From: DASQZK01 sp963764345
GTDB lineage: Bacteria > Bacteroidota > Bacteroidia > Bacteroidales > GCA-2748055
DNA: 64,000 nucleotides
Direction of reading: 5' to 3'
NCBI GenBank assembly: GCA_963764345.1
Contig: CAVXSF010000033.1
Coordinates: 1-64,000 of the forward strand
Of this stretch, positions 8,446 through 16,347 are shown one piece after another (positions within the stretch are counted from its first letter, which is position 1; each line of letters starts with the position of its first letter). The notes under the pieces are model-generated. The model saw nothing but the letters and a program-made list of their open reading frames with translations, made no database searches and was not told the DNA's origin. Position numbers and translations under genes: made by a program.

Positions 8446-9334
8446 AATTGCAAGCATTGATTCGCAAAACAAACTTGATGATCGGTGTAAAAGTTGTTTC
8501 TTCAATACTTATCAAAGGTTGTTTGATAAGTTTAATGTCGGAAAAGTACAACGTCAAAAGTTTCTTGTATTTTATGATGAAACAATAAATAATCACAACC
8601 ACCTTTCCAGCCCTGAGATACAAAGGGAATTGAATAATATGTTTTGCGGAATTATCAATGTTTCCAATCCGTTTGAAGAAGAAAAAATAAACAGTAACGC
8701 TATTTCATTAGAGTTGTACAAGGAATGGAAACCGAAAGTGCTTTCATCGCATGACCCTTTTGATTTAGCGTTACGGCTTGCCATTGCAGGAAATATTATG
8801 GATTACGGAGCAAATAATAGTTTCGACGTGCATGAGACTATAAATACTGTTTTAAAGGCTTCGTTTGCCACTGATGATTCAAAGCTTCTGAGGAACAAGA
8901 TTAATAAGGCAAACAAGATTTTATACATTGGAGACAACGCAGGTGAAATTGTTTTTGATAAACTTTTCATAGAAACCGTTAAGCATCAAAATGTCATATA
9001 CGCGGTTAAAGATGCTCCTGTGCTGAACGATGTAACGATGACAGATGCTAAAGAGGTTGGGATGGATTTGGTTGCCGGAGTTATTTCAAATGGCTTTGAT
9101 GCCCCTTCAACAGTCTTGCAGAAATGCAGCAAAGAATTTCAGGAGATTTATAATTCTGCAGACCTTATCATTTCAAAAGGACAGGGGAATTTTGAAGGTT
9201 TGATGCACCAAAATGATTCAAGAATATTTTTTCTTCTCATGGCAAAATGTAATGTTATTGGTGAAATTTTAAATGTTGAAAAAGGAAGTTTTGTTGTTTA
9301 TAATCAAAGCGAAAAGTTAAATGCAAAAAATTAA
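8417..9334 (+). CDS. DUF89 (ARMT1-like) damage-control phosphatase
   Basis: 305 residues from the first possible ATG; true translation might begin somewhat later, since the conserved region starts near DDRCKSCFFNTYQRLFDKF. Family motifs are clear: DNAGEIVFDKLFIE (~172-185), the YAVKDAPVLNDVTM loop and ISKGQGNFEGL (~253-263), which form the metal- and substrate-binding site of DUF89 proteins (AF1104 type). Characterised relatives are metal-dependent phosphatases acting on sugar phosphates or damaged metabolites. It overlaps the His-tailed NifX gene by 29 bases and the CGGC gene by 14, so it is part of the same transcript. Its role beside iron-sulfur ATPases is not established. Confidence 0.85.
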   Translation: MTMTITTNTEIASIDSQNKLDDRCKSCFFNTYQRLFDKFNVGKVQRQKFLVFYDETINNHNHLSSPEIQRELNNMFCGIINVSNPFEEEKINSNAISLELYKEWKPKVLSSHDPFDLALRLAIAGNIMDYGANNSFDVHETINTVLKASFATDDSKLLRNKINKANKILYIGDNAGEIVFDKLFIETVKHQNVIYAVKDAPVLNDVTMTDAKEVGMDLVAGVISNGFDAPSTVLQKCSKEFQEIYNSADLIISKGQGNFEGLMHQNDSRIFFLLMAKCNVIGEILNVEKGSFVVYNQSEKLNAKN

Positions 9335-9764
9335 AATCGGAATCATCATATGCGACCGTTACCATACATGTGCAGGCGGCAAGTGTTTTAGGGCTCTTCA
9401 AAACAAAGAAGGTGCTTTTAAAATGTATCAGGATCAAGAGGTAGAACTTGCAGCTTACACAACATGTGGGGGATGCCCTGGCGGAAATATCGAATATGCA
9501 CCCGAAGAGATGAAAAAAAACGGGGTTACACATGTCCATTTTGCCACCGGATTTTTGGTTGGCTTTCCTCCTTGTCCATATATGGAACACTTTGAAAAGT
9601 TTATAACTGAAAAATACGACATGAAAGTCATTTTTGGCACACATCCTATTCCTCAGAAATATTATTTATCTCATAGCAAAATGAATACCTGGGATGGGAA
9701 TTTTTTGAAGAAGAAAATCCAAAATACGTTATGCGACGAAAGAACCAGATTAAACTATGATTAA
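9321..9764 (+). CDS. CGGC-domain metal-binding protein
   Basis: 147 residues. The CGGC family signature is present (TTCGGCPGGNIEY, ~50-62), with flanking conserved cysteines in CDRYHTCAGGKCFRAL (~11-26) and GFPPCPYM (~82-89). CGGC proteins are small putative metal-binding proteins of anaerobes, often near hydrogenase, nitrogenase-like or Mrp genes; the biochemical function is not known. It overlaps both neighbours by a few bases (8-14), which argues strongly for a single translationally coupled operon. Confidence 0.86.
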   Translation: MQKIKIGIIICDRYHTCAGGKCFRALQNKEGAFKMYQDQEVELAAYTTCGGCPGGNIEYAPEEMKKNGVTHVHFATGFLVGFPPCPYMEHFEKFITEKYDMKVIFGTHPIPQKYYLSHSKMNTWDGNFLKKKIQNTLCDERTRLNYD

Positions 9765-10641
9765 ACCTTTAAATATAAAAATTGCCATTGCCAGCGGAAA
9801 AGGAGGAACGGGTAAAACTCTGGTTTCTACGAACCTGTTCTATGTGGTTCAACAACATAACTATCAAACTATATTGGTTGATTGCGATGCTGAAGAACCA
9901 AATGATATGGTGTTTTTTAAAGGAAATAATGTAAAATCTGTTGAAGTAAACCAAAAAGTTCCTGTAATAGATGAGAGTAAATGTACTTTTTGCGGAAGAT
10001 GTCACGAATACTGCAATTATAACGCAATTTTCATTTTACCCCCAACTAAAATCATTAAAGTAATCGAAGACCTTTGTCACGGGTGCGGAGCTTGTTCTGT
10101 TGCTTGTAATGATGATGCTATCCGTGAAAAAGATGTTTCACTTGGAACGGTGAGTTGCTTTAGCATTACCGAAAAATCTGCGATTATCGAAGCTAAAATG
10201 AAAGTAGGCGTTTTTTCACCTGTTTCAGTAATTAAAGAAGCAATAAAAGAGGCAGGGAATGATGGAATAATCCTTTTAGACTCACCTCCGGGTACTTCAT
10301 GCCCATTTATTCAGACCGTCGCCAGGGCCGATTATGTTATATTGGTTACAGAACCCACTCCCTTTGGTTTAAGCGATTTAAAACAATCGGTTGAAACACT
10401 AAAGACAATGAATAAAACCTGTGGTGTAATTATTAACCGTGCAGGACTTGGAGATAATGCCATATACAATTATTTAAAACAGGAGCATATACCCTTATTG
10501 ATGGAAATACCCTTTGATAAAGCTATTGCTTCATATTATTCAAAAGGAGAAGTGGTTATCAAAAACAATCAGCAATTGCAGCATCAATTCATTTCAATGT
10601 TTAACTCAATCATTGACGAATATGGAAATAGCTGTAATTAG
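9757..10641 (+). CDS. MinD/ParA-superfamily ATPase with inserted 2[4Fe-4S] ferredoxin domain
   Basis: 294 residues. The deviant Walker A motif SGKGGTGKT (~13-21) and DSPPGTSCPF (Walker B/switch II, ~175-184) define the SIMIBI MinD/Mrp class. An insertion at ~75-125 carries two ferredoxin motifs, CTFCGRCHEYC and CHGCGACSVAC, for two 4Fe-4S clusters. Paired MinD-ferredoxin ATPases are part of the Desulfovibrio ORP complex; relatives are thought to move or assemble metal clusters or act in cell division. The gene overlaps the next, related ATPase by 20 bases, so the two probably act as a heterodimer. Confidence 0.9.
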   Translation: MIKPLNIKIAIASGKGGTGKTLVSTNLFYVVQQHNYQTILVDCDAEEPNDMVFFKGNNVKSVEVNQKVPVIDESKCTFCGRCHEYCNYNAIFILPPTKIIKVIEDLCHGCGACSVACNDDAIREKDVSLGTVSCFSITEKSAIIEAKMKVGVFSPVSVIKEAIKEAGNDGIILLDSPPGTSCPFIQTVARADYVILVTEPTPFGLSDLKQSVETLKTMNKTCGVIINRAGLGDNAIYNYLKQEHIPLLMEIPFDKAIASYYSKGEVVIKNNQQLQHQFISMFNSIIDEYGNSCN

Positions 10642-11489
10642 TGGTAAGGGAGGAACGGGTAAAAGCAGCATAAGTGCTGCCTTTGCAACATTATCCGAAA
10701 GAGTTGTTTTGGCTGATTGCGATGTAGATGCAGCTAATTTATATATTCTTTTCAATCCTGCTCATGAAGATGAACAGGATATATATTGGCGGACAAAAAG
10801 CAGAAATCAACGATTCATTGTGTTCAAATTGCGGGGTGTGCATAGATTATTGTCGTTTTGGCGCTATTTCTATTTTGAATGATAAAGTGATCATTTCAGA
10901 AATCTCATGTGATGGCTGTAAACTGTGCTCCCGTATATGCCCTACTGAGGCAATTACGATGATTGACAGCAATAAAAGCCGCATGTATGCAGGGATCTTT
11001 CGTAATGGGAAAATGGTATATGGCCGGCTTGCTCCGGGTGAAGATAATTCAGGAAAACTTGTAAATATTGTGCGCCAAAAAGCCAAAACAATAGCCAAAT
11101 CAGAAAAAATTGATAAAATTATTATTGATGGACCTCCGGGTATTGGTTGTCCGGTAATTTCAACAATTACGGGCGTTGACCATGTGGTTATCGTAACTGA
11201 ACCCAGTATCTCAGCAATGCATGATTTAAAAAGGACCATTGAAATCGTTTCAAAATTCAATTTAAAATCCTGGGTCATTATTAATAAATACGACCTGAAT
11301 TTTGATATGGCAAATGAGATTGAAATGTATTGTAACAATCTAAACATACCCATTGCCGGGAAATTTCCTTTTAATACACAAGTAGTCGAGGCAATGGTTC
11401 ATTGCAAAAGTATAATGGAATACGCTCCTGCCTCCGGTTTTGCAACTGAAATCCGATCAGCCTATAAAATGATTACAGATGGACACTAG
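10622..11489 (+). pseudogene. Second MinD/ferredoxin ATPase, interrupted by a frameshift
   Basis: Translation starts at ATG 10622 (MEIAVISGKGGTGKSSISAAF) and is in frame to about 10780 (NPAHEDEQD). The conserved protein then continues in another frame as YIGGQKAEINDSLC. The break lies in an AT run at about 10778-10786: one extra base, or loss of one AT unit, explains it. After the break come CSNCGVCIDYC and CDGCKLCSRIC (two 4Fe-4S motifs) and IDGPPGIGCPV. Apart from this shift, the whole ~289-residue protein is intact and all key residues are kept, so a sequencing error, slippage-based phase change or a very recent mutation are all possible. It is the paralogue and probable partner of the 9757 gene. 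Confidence 0.8.
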
Positions 11490-11669
11490 CAAAGTATGCA
11501 TTCATTTATATACAGACAATGGTTAGGGAGTATCCGCCACTTCAAGTCTGTCAGTAAGAGCCACAGGAGGGGGAAAAGAGTGCTTATTGCTGAAATAGTA
11601 ATAGGAAACTGGATAATGATTGGCGGGTAAGGCTTGAGAAAAATTGCTCTAAATTTCATACAAATAAAC

Positions 11670-13049
11670 ATGAAAACAACAGATGTATTAATTATCGGTG
11701 GCAGTGCCGCCGGAATGGTCGCCGCAGTAACGGGTAAATCCCATTGGCCAAAAAAAGAATTTATCCTTGTGAAAAAACAAAAGGAAATGATGGTTCCCTG
11801 CGGTATCCCATACATTTTTGGAACACTTGACAGCAGTGATAAAAATCTGATGCCTGTTGACGCTTTGCTACAAAAAAGCGGAATCACTTCCTTAGTTGAT
11901 GAAGCTGTTGATATAAATACCGGCAGCAAAGAAGTTCTGTTTGCAAGTGGCGAAAAAATCAGATATCAAAAACTGGTTCTTGCGACAGGCTCAACCCCTA
12001 TGAAACCTAAATGGCTAATGGGTGCTGATCTGGACAATGTTTTTGTAGTCCCAAAAGACAAGGTGTATCTTGATGACATGATAAAAAAGCTGGCTAATAC
12101 AAAAAATATTGCTGTGATCGGGGGTGGTTTTATCGGTGTTGAACTTTCCGATGAACTTTCCAAGCATGGCTATACGGTTACCCTGATTGAAAAAATGCCT
12201 AACATTCTCAACCTGGCATTTGATGTTGAAGTTGCAGAGAAAATTCACGAATTACTTTTAACCAGAGGGGTTAATATTATCGCAGGGAAAGGGATTTGCA
12301 AAGTAATCGGGACCAACAAGGTGGAAGCTATTGAGCTGGAAGACGGACAAAAGATGGATATGGACGCTGTTGTGCTGTCAATAGGCTACAAACCGAATAG
12401 TATACTTGCTAAAAAGGCGGATATCTATGTCGATGAAGCCAATTTTATTGCTGTTGACGAGTATATGCGTACACATGTAAAAGATGTGTTTGCTGTTGGA
12501 GACTGTGCTCAAAAACGTGACTTTGTAACTCGAAGCAGGGTTTCAACCATGTTAGCATCAACTGCCGTTGCAGAAGCCAGAATTGCAGGGATGAATTTAT
12601 TTAATCTGAACGTGGTTAAGACCTTTAGCGGAACAATTGCAATTTATTCTACAGCCGTTGGCAACACTGGCTTTGGAACTGCAGGTGTAACCGAGCAAAG
12701 AGCGAAAGAGGAAGGTATTGCTACGATTACCGGACTCTTTGAGGGCGTTAACCGTCACCCGGGGAATTTGCCCGATGCCCACAAGCAAATTGTAAAACTT
12801 GTCGCTGCCAAAAATTCTGGCGTCATTATAGGTGGAGAGGTGATTGGTGGGGAAGAGGCTGGAGAATTAACCAATATAATAGGGTTAGCCATACAAAATC
12901 GCATGTCTGTAAATTCATTTTTAACTATGCAAATTGGCACGCATCCATGCCTGACCGCTTCTCCTGCTGCATATCCATTGATAAAAGCCGCTGAAATTAT
13001 TGCCAACAAAATATTAAATAATATGAAAGAAGAAACTGAATCCATGTAA
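11670..13049 (+). CDS. FAD-dependent CoA-disulfide reductase/NADH oxidase-like protein
   Basis: 459 residues from ATG 11670; a longer frame begins at 11634, but MKTTDVLIIGG is the natural N-terminus. The FAD-binding motif is GGSAAGMVAA (~10-19), NAD(P)H binding is IAVIGGGFIGVELSDEL (~150) and the second FAD motif is VFAVGDCAQ. A single redox cysteine in VPCGIPYIFG (Cys44) is the hallmark of the NADH oxidase, CoA-disulfide reductase and polysulfide reductase group. It would reduce O2, polysulfide or CoA disulfide with NAD(P)H. It lies 180 bases after the second ATPase gene in the same direction and completes an oxygen/sulfur defence theme. The exact substrate is unclear. The 11490-11633 gap shows nothing convincing. 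Confidence 0.88.
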   Translation: MKTTDVLIIGGSAAGMVAAVTGKSHWPKKEFILVKKQKEMMVPCGIPYIFGTLDSSDKNLMPVDALLQKSGITSLVDEAVDINTGSKEVLFASGEKIRYQKLVLATGSTPMKPKWLMGADLDNVFVVPKDKVYLDDMIKKLANTKNIAVIGGGFIGVELSDELSKHGYTVTLIEKMPNILNLAFDVEVAEKIHELLLTRGVNIIAGKGICKVIGTNKVEAIELEDGQKMDMDAVVLSIGYKPNSILAKKADIYVDEANFIAVDEYMRTHVKDVFAVGDCAQKRDFVTRSRVSTMLASTAVAEARIAGMNLFNLNVVKTFSGTIAIYSTAVGNTGFGTAGVTEQRAKEEGIATITGLFEGVNRHPGNLPDAHKQIVKLVAAKNSGVIIGGEVIGGEEAGELTNIIGLAIQNRMSVNSFLTMQIGTHPCLTASPAAYPLIKAAEIIANKILNNMKEETESM

Positions 13050-13053
13050 AATA

Positions 13054-13309
13054 ATGTCGTGGTTCGCTCTTAAATAATCATCCCGAAGAAAAATATTCTA
13101 CTTTCGGAAAAGGTGGAGGAACTATACTAACCTCTGAGATAAATTCAATCTTGTTGGGTCAAATGCCTATAGCTGCAGAAGCAAACGAGGCTTCCGGAAT
13201 AGCACTGAGCATCAACAACCAACCTGACAAACAGTTATTTCACCATTCCGGGGCAGATATTTACCCGAATGGACTTCTGCTGTCAGTACTTCATCGTCTA
13301 AAGACTTGA
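13054..13309 (+). pseudogene. Remnant of an Mrp/NBP35-type ATPase C-terminus
   Basis: The reading starts with MSWF at 13054 and, after one frame change before 13079, continues HPEEKYSTFGKGGG, TILTSEINSILLGQMPI and AAEANEASGIALSINNQPDK, then runs into a stop at 13307-13309. The pattern MSWF...KYxxFGKGGG...LLGQxPI is that of the last ~90 residues of Mrp/ApbC ATPases. No Walker A region precedes it; the intact flavoprotein gene ends five bases upstream. It is therefore a truncated, decayed copy, oriented like the operon. Mrp (often fused to an ORP domain) belongs to orange-protein clusters, so this may be the lost partner. Confidence 0.7.
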
Positions 13310-13535
13310 TGTCCGACAGTTTCGTTACCGGCATGTTGTCAAGAGCCAGACGAACATTGGTTCCGCTGTTCCTGATACAGGTGCCGCAGCAGGATCTTAC
13401 ATGTGAGGATCTGCTCAATCAACCTTATTATTTATTTTACTCATCCCCTCCCCTCCTGAAATTCGCTAAAGAAAGCAGGCCGTTCTCAACTTTGGAGGAC
13501 GGTCTGAAATGATATACTGACAGGATCAGTCGTGA

Positions 13536-13703
13536 AGAAACACGTTCCTGGTTGTCCGGCATGGTGACTTTCTTGGTAAAAACACCTTTAAAATAGGTAT
13601 TAACTGGGAAATCGGGAAATACATGTCCATTTCACCGCAAATCTATAGTTCAGGCGATTTTACAGAGCTTTATCCGGTAGTACGGCTTGGGATCGGTTTT
13701 TAG
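13536..13703 (+). pseudogene. Fragment of an outer-membrane beta-barrel C-terminus
   Basis: The open stretch after a stop at 13533 encodes about 55 residues: HGDFLGKNTFKIGINWEIG, then KYMSISPQIYSSGDFTELYP, ending VVRLGIGF and TAG at 13701. Alternating hydrophobic residues and a terminal aromatic (GIGF) are the mark of the last strands of an outer-membrane barrel. No start codon or upstream part is visible, so this is probably a leftover piece. The family is not identified. Between it and the Mrp remnant (13310-13535) no coding signal was accepted. Confidence 0.45.
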
Positions 13704-13726
13704 AATGACTATGGTTTGTGCTTATT

Positions 13727-13750
13727 CCTGTTATTATTTATAATTACAGG
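13727..13750. promoter_or_regulatory. Inverted repeat upstream of the GH78 gene
   Basis: The arms CCTGTTATTAT and ATAATTACAGG flank a central TT, giving 10 of 11 paired positions, about 100 bases upstream of the GH78 start. It could be an operator or an upstream terminator. It differs from the LacI-type motif found elsewhere in the locus, so GH78 may be controlled separately. Confidence 0.35.
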
Positions 13751-13849
13751 TGATAAGGAAACTTTCGGATGGGACGCCTGACTCGTTATATTTCATTAAA
13801 TTTACAAGCCCGGTCTCTCTGAAAGTACCATAAAATAACTGAGCCTTCG

Positions 13850-16283
13850 ATGAAAAAATACGTTATTCTCCTGATGTTGGCGGCACCATTTTTCTTCTGC
13901 CGTTGCACATCAAACTCCGGAAACCTCGATGCCGGCTGGGATCATGCCGCGTGGATCGGTTATGAGCAGCTTCCCGACAGTATGAAGGTGGTGCCGGGCG
14001 TTCACGGGGATGGGAACGAACTGGGTGAAAAATGTCTGGAGCCGGCTGTTGTGCCTTTGTTCAGAAGGGATTTCAAAATTCAAGGGGATGTAAAGTCAGC
14101 CACCATAAGGATCTGCGGGCTGGGACATTACGAACTGCACCTGAACGGCAGGAAAGTGGATGACCATTTCCTCTCGCCGGGATGGAGTCTTTACCAGAAA
14201 AAAAGTCTTTATAACACGGTTGATGTTACCGGCTATATTCAGAAAGGTGAAAATACTATCGGCGCCGTCGTAGGTACGGGCTTTTACTATATCAGTCGTG
14301 AACGGTACAGGAAACTGGTGGAAGCCTATGGTTATCCCAGGCTCATCTTTGACCTTGCCATCCGGTATGCCAATGGAAAGGAAGTCCATATCGTTTCTGA
14401 CGGTCAGTGCCGGGTGAGCCCCTCCCCAATTACTTTTAGCAGCATTTACGGCGGTGAGGATTATAATGCCACACTCGAACAGCCGGGATGGGACAACGCG
14501 GGATTTGACGATTCACACTGGAATGTCCCGGTTATCCTCCGCGATTCCACAGGGAAGCTCGTGCCTCAGAAAGACAACCCGCTCAAAGTGATGCAGATAT
14601 TTGACATTAAGAAGATCTCCATCTCCAAAACCGGGCGGACGGTTTATGATTTCGGGCAGAATGCCTCCGGGATCATTGCCTTGCAGGTCAAAGGGAACAA
14701 AGGGGCCCGTATCAGGATCACCCCGGGGGAACTGACGGACAGCCTTGGGAATGTAACCCAGCGTAGCAGCGGAGGCCCTTATGAATTCAACTATACTCTG
14801 AAAGGCGACGGTGTGGAAGAATGGCAGCCCCGTTTCACCTATTACGGGTTCAGGTATGCGGATGTAGAGATTGATGAGCCGCAAAACGCCGGTACTAATA
14901 CGGAAGTCCTCACCCTCAGGCTTCTTCATACGCGTAATTCAGCTCCTTCAGCGGGTTCTTTCAGTTGCTCCGATACACTGTTTAACCAGTATCTTCGATC
15001 TGATCAACTGGGGCATAAAAAACAACCTGGCCAGCGTGGCCACCGACTGCCCGCATCGTGAAAAACTGGGCTGGCTCGAGCAGACCTACCTGATGGGACC
15101 TTCCATCCAGTATAATTTCGACATTCACAGTCTGTACAGCAAGATCATCGGCGACATGACGGACTCCCAGCTTGAAAACGGACTGGTGCCGGATATTGCC
15201 CCGGAATATGTGCCGTTCAAAGGCGGATTCAGGGATTCACCGGAATGGGGAAGTGCCGCCGTCATTATCCCCTGGCAGTTATACCGTTGGTACGGCGATA
15301 AAAAGATCCTGGAAAGCGCCTATCCCATGATGGTAAAATATACGGCCTACCTTTACGGGAAGGCAACCGGCGATCTGCTCGATTATGGCCTGGGCGACTG
15401 GTATGACCTGGGGCCGAATCCTCCCGGTGAAGCCCAGCTTACCCCTAAAGGTGTTACCGCCACATCGATATTTTACTATGATCTTAAAATTATGGAGAAA
15501 GTCTCGGCCCTGCTTGGCTTTAACCAGGATCAGACCGAATATGGAAAACTGTCGTCTGCCGTTCAGGATGCTTTCCTCAGAAAATACTATGACCCTGAAA
15601 CCGGCGTTTGTTCCACCGGCAGTCAGACCGCTTATGCGATGCCGCTGTATGTGGGGCTGATCCCCGAAGATCACCGGGACCTGACATTCAGTAACCTGGC
15701 AGACTCCATTAAAAGCAACGGTTATGCCCTTACCTCCGGGGATATCGGCTACCATTTCCTGGTGGAGGTCCTAAGTGATCACGGAAGGTCGGATATTCTT
15801 TACCGGATGAATAACCGGACCGACCGGCCGGGTTACGGCTACCAGCTGAAGAAAGGAGCCACCGCACTCACGGAAAGCTGGGCAGCCCTTACAACTTCCT
15901 CGAACGACCACATGATGCTCGGACACCTAATGCAATGGTTCTACAGCGGCCTGGGTGGCATTTCGCAGACGGAGCTTTCAGTGGCATACAATGATATTCT
16001 GATTGCCCCTAAACCGGTCGGCAACATTCATTGGGTAAAATGTTCCTATCAGTCGGTTCACGGGATCATTTCAACGGACTGGAAGGTTGAAGGGGAAAAT
16101 TTTTCGTTGGTGATAACGATTCCCGACAGCACAACCTCCAGAGTTATACTTCCGGAAAACTATCGCAATGATCTGCACGTTTTCAACCTGACAACTGGTC
16201 AGGAGGGCCCTCCTCTTACCTCCAAAGGCAGTTTCAGTACCGGCCCCGGAACATTCAGGGTAGAGTCAAAACGGGGATCCTGA
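13850..16283 (+). pseudogene. GH78 alpha-L-rhamnosidase, interrupted by one frameshift
   Basis: The N-terminal part (13850 to ~14989) has a lipoprotein-type signal (FFFCRCTSNSG), a lectin-like domain with RICGLGHYELHLNGRKVDDHFLSPGW typical of Bac_rhamnosid_N, and RTVYDFGQNASG. The C-terminal part continues one frame over with IFDLINWGIKNNL, then DCPHREKLGWLEQ, the GH78 catalytic signature, an (alpha/alpha)6 barrel and TALTESWAAL. Removing a single base near 14990 (cag-t-atc) joins FNQ to IFDLINW and restores a protein of about 810 residues of normal GH78 length. The enzyme removes terminal alpha-L-rhamnose. It is the only plus-strand enzyme on this side of the glycan locus, convergent with the sulfatase at 16348. 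The intact remainder suggests a sequence error or recent mutation. Confidence 0.85.
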
Positions 16284-16347
16284 TCCCGTTCCGGCCCTTA
16301 CAGAGGTCGGAGGGTCAGAATCCCCGTCACATCCCGGATTTCTTGTA

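Noticed and set aside
5999..11489. Possible nitrogen-fixation cluster because of NifX/NifB-type proteins
   Set aside because: No nifH, nifD, nifK or nifB radical SAM gene is present; single NifX-like domains with MinD/ferredoxin ATPases fit the orange-protein type instead.
13212..13418. Minus-strand open frame with GTNVRLALDNMPVTKL and SLDDEVLTAEVHSGKY
   Set aside because: It looks faintly protein-like, but it overlaps the Mrp remnant, has no clear family and no promoter or ribosome-binding signal.
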